From the NCBI RefSeq assembly GCF_016863135.1, contig NZ_BOOH01000052.1:62001-126000 (forward strand): DNA of 64,000 bases, written 5' to 3'. Under the pieces are notes generated by a model, which was not told where the DNA came from, did no database searches, and worked only from the letters and a program-made list of their open reading frames with translations. The stretch comes from Planobispora longispora. GTDB taxonomy: Bacteria; Actinomycetota; Actinomycetes; Streptosporangiales; Streptosporangiaceae. The translations under genes were made by a program, and so were the position numbers. Shown here piece after piece: positions 1-7,880 of this stretch (the first letter of the stretch is position 1; every line of letters begins with the position of its first letter).

Positions 1-128
1 GTGGGACTCACGTCGAGAGTAGCCCGTTAACCAAGCAAGCGGTAGGTCAGCTTAGGGGATCCTCGATCTCCGTGCGCCGGAGCTGGACGGCGCGCGGGAG
101 CCAGGTCGCCGCCCGACACGGAACCGGC

Positions 129-215
129 CGGCTCGACGAGGCCGAGGCCTGCTGCGCGAAGGCGTACGCGCTGATGGAGCAGGCGTACGGCCCGGACCGT
201 CCGGCGGGACGAGGC
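129..215 (+). pseudogene. possible remnant of a TPR (tetratricopeptide) coding sequence
   Basis: One frame reads GRLDEAEACCAKAYALMEQA followed by YGPDRP, which resembles one TPR_12-type helix pair (consensus like GRLDEAEALLRRAL then GPDHP). There is no start with a ribosome site and the frame runs straight into the next gene without a separating stop, so no intact gene is present. The first 30 bases could end another frame (stop TAA at 28-30) that begins outside the window. The rest of 1-235 shows nothing recognisable. This is a weak call made from a single motif. Confidence 0.2.
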
Positions 216-235
216 GGCGGAAGTAAACTGCGTGA

Positions 236-1519
236 ATGCCTTCTGATACTTCGGTGCCGTCCGGCGCGGAGCCGTCGGCGCCGGAGCGGCGTCGTCCCGG
301 CGCCCCGGCGGCCGCCGCGCCGGTCCCGGGCGCGATGACCCGTCTGACGACGTCCGGGGACGAGTTCCACCTCACCCGCTTCCCCGAGGATCCCCGCGAC
401 CAGTTCCGCGCCTGGGACGCCGCCGACGAATACCTGCTGCGGCACCTGTACGGGTCCGGCGGCGAGCCGGTGGACCCGTCAGGCGCCGCAGCCGAACCGG
501 TGGACCTCTCGGGAACCGTCGTGGTGGTCGGCGACCGATGGGGCGCCCTGGCCACCGTGCTCGCCGGGCACCGTCCCGTGCAGATCACCGACTCCTTCCT
601 CGCCCAGGAGGCGACCCGGGCGAACCTGGAGCGCAACGGCATCGGCGCGGACGCGGTGCGGCTGCTCTCGACCAGGGACACGCCGCCGGACCGGATCGAC
701 GTGCTGCTGATCCGGGTGCCCAAGGGCCTCGCGCTCCTGGAGGACCAGCTGCACCGCCTGGCGCCGCACGTGCACGCGGGCACCGTGGTCGTCGGCGCGG
801 GGATGGTCACCGAGATCCACACCTCGACGCTGAGGCTCTTCGAGCGGATCCTCGGGCCGACCAGGACGACGCTGGCCGCGAAGAAGGCACGGCTCATCTT
901 CTGCTCGCCCGACCCGGGCCTCTCCCGGCCGCCCAACCCCTGGCCGCGCGTCTACACGCTGCCCGCCGACGCCGGAGCGGCCTCCGGCCTGACCGTCACC
1001 AACTACGCGGGGGTCTTCTGCGCCGACCGCCTGGACATCGGCACCAGGTTCCTCCTGCGCAACCTTCCCCGGCGCCGCGGGCCGGAGCGCGTCGTGGACC
1101 TCGGCTGCGGCAACGGGGTGGTCGGAACGGCGGCGGCGCTGGCCAACGGCGCGGCCGAGGTGCTGTTCATCGACGAGTCCCACCAGGCGGTGGCCTCGGC
1201 CGAGGCCACGTTCCGGGCGAACGCCGGTGCGGGCAGGGCGGCGGAGTTCCGGGTGGGGGACGGCATGTCGGGCGTCCCGGCCGGGACGGTGGACCTGGTG
1301 CTGAACAACCCGCCCTTCCATGCGCACCGGGCCACGACCGACGCGACGGCCTGGCGCATGTTCACCGGATCGCGCGCCGCGCTGCGCCGCGGGGGCGAGC
1401 TGTGGGTCATCGGCAACCGGCACCTCGGATACCACGCGAAGCTCCGCCGGATCTTCGGCAACTGCGAGGTCGTCGCAAGCGACCCGAAGTTCGTGGTCCT
1501 GCGGGCCGTCAAGCGCTGA
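236..1519 (+). CDS. RlmG/RsmC-type class I SAM-dependent methyltransferase
   Basis: Predicted 427-aa cytoplasmic methyltransferase of the 'small' N6/N2 family that modifies guanine in rRNA. The C-terminal half has the SAM motif VVDLGCGNGVVGTAAA (about residues 285-300) and the NPPF catalytic tetrapeptide in DLVLNNPPFH (about 350-360). The two-domain layout, with a degenerate N-terminal methyltransferase-like half, and the phrase LDIGTRFLLRNLP before the SAM motif match RlmG (23S rRNA m2G1835) and RsmC. The first about 33 residues are Ala/Pro-rich and may not be translated; ATG at 335 is an in-frame alternative. It stands alone, upstream of a tandem repeat. The family is clear; the exact rRNA target is inferred. 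Confidence 0.82.
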   Translation: MPSDTSVPSGAEPSAPERRRPGAPAAAAPVPGAMTRLTTSGDEFHLTRFPEDPRDQFRAWDAADEYLLRHLYGSGGEPVDPSGAAAEPVDLSGTVVVVGDRWGALATVLAGHRPVQITDSFLAQEATRANLERNGIGADAVRLLSTRDTPPDRIDVLLIRVPKGLALLEDQLHRLAPHVHAGTVVVGAGMVTEIHTSTLRLFERILGPTRTTLAAKKARLIFCSPDPGLSRPPNPWPRVYTLPADAGAASGLTVTNYAGVFCADRLDIGTRFLLRNLPRRRGPERVVDLGCGNGVVGTAAALANGAAEVLFIDESHQAVASAEATFRANAGAGRAAEFRVGDGMSGVPAGTVDLVLNNPPFHAHRATTDATAWRMFTGSRAALRRGGELWVIGNRHLGYHAKLRRIFGNCEVVASDPKFVVLRAVKR

Positions 1520-1586
1520 CGCCCGGCGGTCCGGGCCGGACATCGGATAAGACGGACCGGATCACACAGGCCGGATCAGACGAATC

Positions 1587-1693
1587 AGATCGGACGGGCC
1601 GGATCGAATCAGATCGGACGGGCCGGATCGAATCAGATCGGACGGGCCGGATCGGATCGGACGGGCCGGATCGGATCGGACGGGCCGGATCGG
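1587..1693 (+). repeat. tandem repeat, two 24-bp then three 19-bp units
   Basis: Two exact 24-bp units (1587-1610, 1611-1634) are followed by a partial overlap and three exact 19-bp units (1637-1655, 1656-1674, 1675-1693). The 19-bp unit, rotated, is GGATCGGATCGGACGGGCC; the 24-bp unit is the same core with AATCA inserted. The array fills the gap between two co-directional genes and has no convincing reading frame. It is related to the array at 4752-4827. Confidence 0.9.
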
Positions 1694-1746
1694 ATCAGGC
1701 GGACCGGCGCGGCCGGGGACCCTGGCCGGCGGGCACAATTGACGGC

Positions 1747-2160
1747 ATGTCACGACGCGGTTCACGATCCCGGGCCCTGCCCGCCCTCACTGCCTCGTGC
1801 CCGTGCGGGCTCCCCGCCCCGTACCGGGACTGCTGCGGGCGCCTGCACCGGGGGGAGGCCGCCGCGTCCACCGCGGAGCTGCTCATGCGCTCGCGGTTCA
1901 GCGCCTTCGCCGTCGGCGACGGAGAGTACCTCCTGCGCACCTGGCATCCCACGACGCGCCCGCCGGAGCTCGGCCTCGACCCGGCGCTGCGGTGGGTGAA
2001 GCTGGAGATCTTGGAGACGTCCGGCGGCGGTGTCCTCAACACCGAGGGGACCGTGCGTTTCCGCGCCCACTACCGGGAGCGCGGGAAGGCGGGGGAGATG
2101 GAGGAGCACAGCCGCTTCGTCCGGCACGAGGGCGCGTGGGCGTATCTGGGGGCGATGTAG
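1747..2160 (+). CDS. YchJ-family (UPF0225) SEC-C-like zinc-binding protein
   Basis: A 137-aa protein of the YchJ family, whose role is unknown. The N-terminus carries the SEC-C-like zinc motif CPCGLPAPYRDCC (about residues 18-30) and then LMRSRFSAFAVGDGEYLLRT, the hallmark YchJ helix. The rest is an NTF2-like beta sheet (LRWVKLEIL, GTVRFRAHYRERG). Length agrees with the family (about 130-160 aa). ATG at 1747 follows the repeat array at once; no strong ribosome site is visible. It is monocistronic by spacing. Confidence 0.8.
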   Translation: MSRRGSRSRALPALTASCPCGLPAPYRDCCGRLHRGEAAASTAELLMRSRFSAFAVGDGEYLLRTWHPTTRPPELGLDPALRWVKLEILETSGGGVLNTEGTVRFRAHYRERGKAGEMEEHSRFVRHEGAWAYLGAM

Positions 2161-2376
2161 AGCCCCCGAGCGCTGGGACGTGCACCGCGTGAGCGGGCCG
2201 GGGAGCCGGGGGCGGTCTCACCCCTCCGCCGGGGCGGTGACGGCCGCGCCGCCGATCTGCCCCGCATCACCGCCGCGCCGGCCGCCGTCGCCGCCAGGCG
2301 ATCATCCCGGTGGTCTCGCTCCGTGCGGGTGGGAGGCGGGGCGTTAAAGACGCGGGAGGGAGGGCACCTCGCAGAC

Positions 2377-3240
2377 ATGCCAGAGGAACCGAACAGCACA
2401 CCGCCGCCGCAGAGCCAGCCGTACCCGGGCGACACCGGGCGGATGAATCCCGAGCCCCGCGATGAGATGCGCGACTACGTCGGCAGAGACCTGCTGGCCG
2501 GCAAACGCGCCCTGATCACCGGGGGCGACTCGGGGATCGGGCGCGCGGTCGCGATCGCCTTCGCCAAGGAGGGGGCCGATGTCGCGATCGCCTATCTGGT
2601 CGAGCACGAGGACGCCAACCACACCAGGAAGCTGGTGGAGGAGGCCGGGCGGCGCTGCGTGCTGATCCCGGGGGACCTCGCCGACCGCGATCACTGCGGG
2701 GCGGTCGTCGATCAGACGGTGGCCGAGCTGGGCGGTCTCGACATCCTGGTGAACAACGTGGCCTACCAGAAGCCGGTGGAGTCGCTGGAGGAGCTGAGCG
2801 ACGAGCAGTGGGAGCACACGTTCGCGGTCAACATCCACAGCTACTACCGGGTGACCAAGGCGGCCCTGCCGTACCTCCGTGAGGGCGGCGCCATCATCAA
2901 CACCTCGTCCATCAACGGGCTGCGCGGCAACAAGACGCTCCTCGACTACTCCGCGACCAAGGGAGCGATCAACGCCTTCACCTACGCGATGGCGCAGAAC
3001 CTCCTCGAACGCGGCATCCGGGTCAACGCGGTGGCGCCCGGACCGGTGTGGACGCCCCTGATCCCGGCGACCTTCCCCGAGGAGAGGGTCGACGAGTTCG
3101 GCAAGCAGGCGCCGATGAAACGCGCCGCCGACCCCGACGAGATCGCGCCGTCCTACGTCTTCTTCGCGGCCGACCGGCTGTCGTCCTACTACAGCGGTGA
3201 GATCCTCGCCCCGATCGGCGGGGAGACCCTCCCCGGCTGA
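2377..3240 (+). CDS. SDR family oxidoreductase, YhdF/YghA stress-type
   Basis: A 287-aa NAD(P)-dependent short-chain dehydrogenase. After a Pro-rich leader (PQSQPYPGDTG, MNPEPRDEM) typical of the YhdF/YghA/GSP39 group, it has the nucleotide-binding motif TGGDSGIG (about residues 48-55), NNVA (usual NNAG), the catalytic Ser in NTSSINGL and YSATK with Tyr/Lys. The start at 2377 is chosen because GGGAGGGAGGG sits just upstream; an upstream in-frame GTG at 2323 lacks this. The substrate is unknown. A perfect GC hairpin follows the stop. The 216 bp before the start show no clear promoter. Confidence 0.85.
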   Translation: MPEEPNSTPPPQSQPYPGDTGRMNPEPRDEMRDYVGRDLLAGKRALITGGDSGIGRAVAIAFAKEGADVAIAYLVEHEDANHTRKLVEEAGRRCVLIPGDLADRDHCGAVVDQTVAELGGLDILVNNVAYQKPVESLEELSDEQWEHTFAVNIHSYYRVTKAALPYLREGGAIINTSSINGLRGNKTLLDYSATKGAINAFTYAMAQNLLERGIRVNAVAPGPVWTPLIPATFPEERVDEFGKQAPMKRAADPDEIAPSYVFFAADRLSSYYSGEILAPIGGETLPG

Positions 3241-3261
3241 GGGCTGCGGGGCGGATTCGAG

Positions 3262-3297
3262 GGGCGGGCCCGGCTGCGCAGGCCGCCGGGCCCGCCC
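3262..3297 (+). terminator. GC hairpin terminator after the SDR gene
   Basis: Perfect 13-bp arms GGGCGGGCCCGGC (3262-3274) and GCCGGGCCCGCCC (3285-3297) with a 10-nt loop, 21 bp after the stop. No U-tract, as is usual in actinomycetes. Confidence 0.75.
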
Positions 3298-3353
3298 TCG
3301 TCGTGTCCTGAGCGCCGTCCTGGAAATGACCGGAAAAGGGAAGCGGATGCACC

Positions 3354-3377
3354 TGCTATAGTGCAAAATGCAATATA
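3354..3377 (+). promoter_or_regulatory. extended -10 promoter overlapped by a dyad operator for the PadR gene
   Basis: TGC-TATAGT at 3354-3362 reads as an extended -10 box. It is overlapped by a 21-bp dyad (3357-3377) with arms TATAGTGCA and TGCAATATA around a 3-nt centre; only one arm position is mismatched. It lies 29 bp upstream of the padR-type start, so autorepression is likely. The DNA here is far more A/T-rich than its surroundings. Confidence 0.6.
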
Positions 3378-3405
3378 GAAAAAAGCATTACGGAGAGGCA
3401 TCACC

Positions 3406-4008
3406 ATGGCGCGACGCCCTGACCTGGTCGGCCTGACCGTGCTGGCCATGCTCTCGGTGCGCGCCGGTCACCCGTACGAGCTCCACCGCTTCATCGTCGA
3501 CACGCACAAGGACTACGTGACGGGGCTGCCCAGGAGCCTCTACCACGCGGTCGAGAGGCTCGCGGGCGAGGAGCTGATCATCCCGGTCGAGAGCAGCAGA
3601 GAGGGCCGCCGGCCCGAGCGCACGGTCTACGAGATCACCGACGAGGGCCGCAGGGAACTGGCGACGAGGCTCCGCGGCCTCCTCGAGAAGCCCGGCCCCG
3701 ACCGCCGGGCGTTCACCGCCGCCGTCTCCCTCGTCGGCGCCCTGCCGGTTCCCGAGGCGCTGCGCGCCCTGCGCGTCAGGGCGGCGGCGATCGAAGGGCT
3801 GCTGGCCGGGATGGACGGCCAGCTGAACGCCATGAAGGACAGCGGCCTGCCCGAGGTCCTGATGATCGAGGTCGACTACGAGCGCGCGCTGAACGAGACC
3901 GAGCTGGCCTGGGTGCGGCGCGTCATCGCCCGCCTGGAGTCGGGGGAGCTCGACTGGCCGGGCACCGTCAGGCAGGACCTGCTCTCACAGGTGCTCGACG
4001 GATCATGA
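3406..4008 (+). CDS. PadR-family transcriptional regulator
   Basis: A 200-aa PadR regulator. The N-terminal winged helix (residues 1-80) reads LVGLTVLAMLSVRAGHPYEL, then TGLPRSLYHAVERLAGEELI and the wing YEITDEGRRELATRL. The C-terminal helical Vir_act_alpha_C-type domain (about 95-180) mediates dimers in this family. ATG at 3406 follows GGAG at 3392. The upstream dyad suggests autoregulation; the ligand is unknown. A perfect hairpin terminator begins 6 bp after the stop, so it is probably monocistronic. Confidence 0.85.
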   Translation: MARRPDLVGLTVLAMLSVRAGHPYELHRFIVDTHKDYVTGLPRSLYHAVERLAGEELIIPVESSREGRRPERTVYEITDEGRRELATRLRGLLEKPGPDRRAFTAAVSLVGALPVPEALRALRVRAAAIEGLLAGMDGQLNAMKDSGLPEVLMIEVDYERALNETELAWVRRVIARLESGELDWPGTVRQDLLSQVLDGS

Positions 4009-4014
4009 GAAGGC

Positions 4015-4046
4015 GGCTGCCAGGGTGCGCCAACACCCTGGCAGCC
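4015..4046 (+). terminator. perfect 13-bp hairpin terminator after the PadR gene
   Basis: Arms GGCTGCCAGGGTG (4015-4027) and CACCCTGGCAGCC (4034-4046), loop CGCCAA. It starts 6 bp after the stop codon. Confidence 0.8.
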
Positions 4047-4124
4047 GGACATCCGAACAAGGCGCCTGCCCTGTCTGGACTCGCAATCTCCAGGATAGGC
4101 GCCGTGACCGAGAGGAATCGCGCC

Positions 4125-4292
4125 ATGTCCGTGAACGAGGAGACCGCTCGCGTTCCACGCCTCGGCGAGCCGGTCGTCTCCCCGGCCGCCGCCGGCACGC
4201 CCGGAGGCCGGAGATCCGCATGCTTCCGGAACGCCGGCACGCCCGGGGGCGGGGGAGCCGCATGCTTCCGGAACGCCGGGGCGGCCCGGTGA
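4125..4292 (+). CDS. possible 55-aa small protein with internal 42-bp repeat
   Basis: ATG at 4125 is preceded by GAGAGGAA, a fair ribosome site, and the frame ends in a TGA at 4290-4292 that overlaps the GTG of the next gene (GTGA). The peptide begins MSVNEETARVPRLGEPVVS and then carries a repeat of ACFRNAG separated by Gly-rich runs; the DNA repeat period is 42 bp (copies at about 4195-4236 and 4237-4278). No family is recognised. It may be a translated leader coupled to the SRPBCC gene or a chance frame in repeated DNA. Confidence 0.35.
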   Translation: MSVNEETARVPRLGEPVVSPAAAGTPGGRRSACFRNAGTPGGGGAACFRNAGAAR

Positions 4293-4687
4293 GCGGGAAG
4301 AAGCTGATCGTCGAGGTCGCCGGAATCGTCGAGGCCCCGGCCGCCGCGGTCTTCGACGGGCTGGCCGACGCGCTCCTGCCCGACGGCAGGCGCACCGGCC
4401 GCTTCACCGTCGAGGACCTGCCCGGCCACACCTCCACCGTGGAGGTCACCGACCGCGCCATCTCCTTCCAGGGCGGCTGGTGGTACCGGGGCGAGTGGAG
4501 CGTCGAACCGCACCCCGAGGGCGCGCTGCTCACCCACCGGGTCTTCAACGTCGCGCAGTGGGGGCGGTGGGGCGTGCCGCTGGCCAACCGCTTCTTCATC
4601 GGGTTCGCCGGCCGTACCCGGAAGGGGTTCGACGAGAACCTCGCGCAGCTGGGACGCCGCCTGGGGTGCCCGGCCCGTCCGGTGTAG
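4289..4687 (+). CDS. SRPBCC (polyketide cyclase/START-like) family protein
   Basis: A 132-aa START/SRPBCC-fold protein that should form a hydrophobic ligand pocket. It begins KKLIVEVAGIVEAPAAAVFD, the typical beta1-alpha1 of the family, followed by strands around TSTVEVTDRAISFQGG and GEWSVEPHPEGALLTHRVFN, and ends with a long helix (TRKGFDENLAQLGRRL). GTG at 4289 is taken as the start because the fold begins there, though the ribosome site is weak. It may be translationally coupled to the small frame upstream. Ligand and pathway are unknown. Confidence 0.7.
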   Translation: MSGKKLIVEVAGIVEAPAAAVFDGLADALLPDGRRTGRFTVEDLPGHTSTVEVTDRAISFQGGWWYRGEWSVEPHPEGALLTHRVFNVAQWGRWGVPLANRFFIGFAGRTRKGFDENLAQLGRRLGCPARPV

Positions 4688-4751
4688 GCGCTCGACGAGC
4701 GCGGCCGGGACCGGCCCCGCGCGAGCCGCCGTCTCCCGGCGGGCCCGCCGC

Positions 4752-4827
4752 GGCCGGTCCGCCCCGACCCGGCCGGTCCGCCCCGACCCGGCCGGTCCGC
4801 CCCGACCCGGCCGGTCCGCTCCGACCG
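4752..4827 (+). repeat. 19-bp tandem repeat, four units
   Basis: Units at 4752-4770, 4771-4789 and 4790-4808 are exact and the fourth (4809-4827) is degenerate. On the minus strand the unit is GGGTCGGGGCGGACCGGCC, which matches the 19-bp unit at 1637-1693 at 15 of 19 positions in the opposite orientation. It fills the gap between convergent genes. Confidence 0.85.
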
Positions 4828-4840
4828 GATCGGGGCGCCC

Positions 4841-6457
4841 TCACTCCCCGTGCACCTGGCGGCCTTCCAGGAAGGTCGCCAGGACGGCGATGTCGCCGAT
4901 CTCCTCCGGCGCGACGTCGCGCGGGTCCGCCTCCAGCACCACCAGGTCGGCGTACTTGCCCGCCTCCAGGGAGCCGACGATGTCGTCGGCGAAGAGCTGG
5001 TAGGCCGCGTCGATCGTCTGCGCGCGGATGGCCCGCTCGACGCCGATGCTCTCACCCGCGCCCAGCCTGCGGCCCCCGCGGGTGAGCCGGGAGACGGCCA
5101 CGCCGATGTTGCGCAGCGGCTCGACGGGGGTGACCGGGGAGTCGTTGTGCAGCGAGATGCGCATCCCGGACCGTACGGCGGTGCCGATCGGCGCCCACCG
5201 CTCGGCGACCTCCGGGCCGAACAGGTCGTCGGCCAGGACCTCGCCCCAGTAGTAGACGTGGTCGGGGAAGAGGCTGCAGGTGATCCCCATGGCGTGCGCG
5301 CGGGCGAACTGCTCGGGCCGCATCGAGCTGACGTGCTCCATCCGGAGCCGGTGGTCGGGGCGGCCGCCGCGGCTCAGCAGCCGCTCCCAGACGTCGAGCA
5401 CCAGCGCGACCGCCTCGTCGCCGTTGGCGTGGCAGGCGAGCTGCCAGCCGGCGTCGAAGTACGCCCGGGAGATCTCCAGGAGCTCGTCGGGGGTGTAGTT
5501 CGCCGGGGCGCGATGGCCCGGGGGCACGCCGAGCGCGCGGGTGGCCTCGGTGTCCAGATAGGGGAAGGACGCGGCCAGGTTGCCGACCCAGGGGGAGCCG
5601 TCCGCCCAGGTCTTGACGCCGATCCGGCGCACGAGGTCGTCGCCCTCTCCGGGCGTCGCGTCGCTGCGCAGCGCGGGCGTGGAGACCTCGTAGAGCCGCA
5701 GCCGTACGGAGATCGCACCCTCCTGCCGGGCGGCGGCCAGGGCGGGACCGTAGCCCGGGTGGAAGCCCATCTCGCTCATCATGGTGACCCCCGCGGCGTT
5801 GGCCCGGCCGCTGCCCGCGACCAGCGCGGTGACGATGCCCGGCGCGATCACGTCGCGCAGCAGCGGGCCGGTGACCATCGAGGTGGCGGGGGGCTCGTAG
5901 GCGGAGCCGTCGAGCCCCCCGTCGGCGGTCCGGCCGAAGTGGCCGCCCGCCGGATCGGGGGTGTCGCGGGACAGGCCCGCCCGGCGGGCCGCGACGGAGT
6001 TGAAGTACACCGAGTGGCCGGAGTTGTGCATGATCACCAACGGGGTGTCCGGCGCCAGCGCGTCGAGCCACGCCGGGCCGGGCTCCGGCAGCCCCCTCTG
6101 CAGCAGGGGATCCCAGCCGTTGAAGAAGGCGCCCGCCGCGCCGCGCCCGGCCACCGTCGCGCGGATCAGCTCGACGACCCGGCCCGCGTCGGCCACCGTG
6201 ACCGGCCGGATGTCGACGATGCCGCCGCCCTGCACGACGGCGTCGCCGATGAAGTGGCCGTGCGCCTCCACGAAGCCCGGCAGCACGCAGGCGTCCCCGG
6301 TGTCGAGGACCCGGGTGGCCCGGCCGCGGAGGGCGTCGATCTCCGCCGCGGAGCCGACGGCGAGGATGCGGCCGTCGCGGACCGCCAGGGCCTCGGCGGA
6401 CGGCCGCGCCGGGTCGAGGGTCGTCAGCCGTCCGCGGACGATCAGATCGGCGGTCAT
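4841..6457 (-). CDS. amidohydrolase family 3 (YtcJ-like) metal-dependent hydrolase
   Basis: A 538-aa cytoplasmic TIM-barrel amidohydrolase related to YtcJ and N-substituted formamide deformylase. It shows the N-terminal beta-sandwich (ADLIVRGRLTTLDPARPS), LPGFVEAHGHFIGD with the HxH metal ligands (about residue 67), MTMMSEMGF, KTWADGSPWVGNLAASF, CHANGDEAV with a metal His, and the C-terminal HNDSPVTPVEPL and GSLEAGKYADLVVLE. ATG at 6457 has GAGGAG 8 nt upstream, better than GTG 6466. It lies 70 bp after the M20 gene on the same strand as the peptide-transporter operon, so it probably processes an imported amide or peptide-like compound (inference). Confidence 0.85.
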   Translation of the reverse strand: MTADLIVRGRLTTLDPARPSAEALAVRDGRILAVGSAAEIDALRGRATRVLDTGDACVLPGFVEAHGHFIGDAVVQGGGIVDIRPVTVADAGRVVELIRATVAGRGAAGAFFNGWDPLLQRGLPEPGPAWLDALAPDTPLVIMHNSGHSVYFNSVAARRAGLSRDTPDPAGGHFGRTADGGLDGSAYEPPATSMVTGPLLRDVIAPGIVTALVAGSGRANAAGVTMMSEMGFHPGYGPALAAARQEGAISVRLRLYEVSTPALRSDATPGEGDDLVRRIGVKTWADGSPWVGNLAASFPYLDTEATRALGVPPGHRAPANYTPDELLEISRAYFDAGWQLACHANGDEAVALVLDVWERLLSRGGRPDHRLRMEHVSSMRPEQFARAHAMGITCSLFPDHVYYWGEVLADDLFGPEVAERWAPIGTAVRSGMRISLHNDSPVTPVEPLRNIGVAVSRLTRGGRRLGAGESIGVERAIRAQTIDAAYQLFADDIVGSLEAGKYADLVVLEADPRDVAPEEIGDIAVLATFLEGRQVHGE

Positions 6458-6527
6458 ACCGGGCACTCCTCGGGGCGATCCTTGACCGCGGCCGTCCCGG
6501 GACGGCCCGGAGCAGCGGTCCAGGAGA

Positions 6528-7880
6528 TCATGCCAGGTACTCCAGGGCGGCGGAGGTCAGGGCGGCCACTCCGACCGGGATCGCCGACAGGTCGGGCGCG
6601 AAGCGCGGGGTGTGGTTGCCGGGAACGCTCATGATCTTCTCCAGCCCGCTCTCGCCGGGCGCGGCCTCCCACGTCTCCGGCGGGGTGCCGCCGAAGAACC
6701 AGAAGGCGGACGGGATGGCCGCGCCGCCGTTGTGCTCGGCCATCCCGAAGCGGGGGAAGTCCTCGCTGCCCATCAGCGGGCCGTACTCCACCACCGCCTG
6801 CTCGCCGAACAGCTCCGCGTGCACGGCCCGCACCCGCCCGTCCACCTCGGGGTCGTTCATCGTCACGGGGAAGTCGGAGGAGACGGTCAGCTCCGGCGGA
6901 CGCGGGCAGCGGGAGGCGGCGCACTCGGCCTCGGCGATGCGGCGGACCGCGTCGATGACCTGGTCGCGGACGGCCCGGGACTGCGTGCGGAGGTTCAGCG
7001 TGACCTCCGCCTCCTGCGGGATGATGTTGGCCTTCGTCCCGGCCCGCATCATCCCGACGGTGACGACGACGGCCTCGCGGGCGGGGATCTCGCGGGAGAC
7101 GATCGTCTGGAGCCTGGTCACCAGGTAGGCGGCCGTCACCACCGGATCCACGCACACCTCCGGCGTCGAGCCGTGGCCGCCCCGCCCGAAGATCCGGACG
7201 GAGACGTTCGTCGCCGCCGACATGATCAGGCCGGCCCGATGCCCCATCAGCCCCACCGGGCCGGGGCCGACGTGCTGGCCGAGGACGACGTCCGGGCGGG
7301 GGAGGCGGCTGAACAGGCCGTCGTCCAGCATGGCCAGCGCGCCCTCGGCGGTCTCCTCGCCCGGCTGGCCCACCACCAGCAGCGTGCCCGACCAGGCGTC
7401 CCGGCCCCGAGCCAGGGACTCGGCGGCGCCGGCCAGGCAGGTGACGTGCAGGTCGTGGCCGCAGGCGTGCATGATCCCGGGAACGGTGCTGGCGTACGGC
7501 AGGCCGGTCTCCTCGGTGACCGGCAGCGCGTCCATGTCCCCGCGGATCATCACCGTCGGCCCGTCCCCGTTGCGCAGTACGGCCGCCACCCCGGTGCCGC
7601 CGATGCCCTCGACCGTCTCCAGCCCGGCGTCGCGCAGCCGTCCGGCGAGCCGGGCGGCGGTGCGGTGCTCGCGCATCGACAGCTCGGGGTGGGCGTGCAG
7701 GTCCCGGTAGAAGTCGGTCAGGGCGGCGACCGGCAGGCCGGACAGGAGGTCGCGGGTGGTCGCGGCCGAGGGCGATCCCGCGGGGGCGGGCGGGACCGGC
7801 GGATCATTGGAGAGAGGCTCGCCCGGCGGGACGGCCGGGACGGCGGGGACGGCGGAGGCGGAAGAGGTCGGCGAGGTCAA
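6528..7880 (-). CDS. M20 family amidohydrolase (aminoacylase/carboxypeptidase type)
   Basis: A 450-aa M20D-type zinc hydrolase. Residues 1-45 are a low-complexity Ala/Pro leader. Then come HAHPELSMRE, GDMDALPVTE, MHACGHDLHVT (metal Asp/His), the catalytic pair in GQPGEETAEGAL, LGQHVGPGPVG, the dimerisation lid (about 230-340), and GSEDFPRF near the C-terminus. It starts with TTG at 7880, supported by AGGAG upstream and a TTGA overlap with the stop of the ABC ATPase gene. Fusion into the peptide-uptake operon suggests hydrolysis of the imported N-acyl amino acid or peptide (inference). Confidence 0.88.
   Translation of the reverse strand: MTSPTSSASAVPAVPAVPPGEPLSNDPPVPPAPAGSPSAATTRDLLSGLPVAALTDFYRDLHAHPELSMREHRTAARLAGRLRDAGLETVEGIGGTGVAAVLRNGDGPTVMIRGDMDALPVTEETGLPYASTVPGIMHACGHDLHVTCLAGAAESLARGRDAWSGTLLVVGQPGEETAEGALAMLDDGLFSRLPRPDVVLGQHVGPGPVGLMGHRAGLIMSAATNVSVRIFGRGGHGSTPEVCVDPVVTAAYLVTRLQTIVSREIPAREAVVVTVGMMRAGTKANIIPQEAEVTLNLRTQSRAVRDQVIDAVRRIAEAECAASRCPRPPELTVSSDFPVTMNDPEVDGRVRAVHAELFGEQAVVEYGPLMGSEDFPRFGMAEHNGGAAIPSAFWFFGGTPPETWEAAPGESGLEKIMSVPGNHTPRFAPDLSAIPVGVAALTSAALEYLA

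Noticed and set aside
1587-1693. CRISPR array
   Set aside because: The repeats are directly adjacent with no variable spacers and no cas genes nearby.
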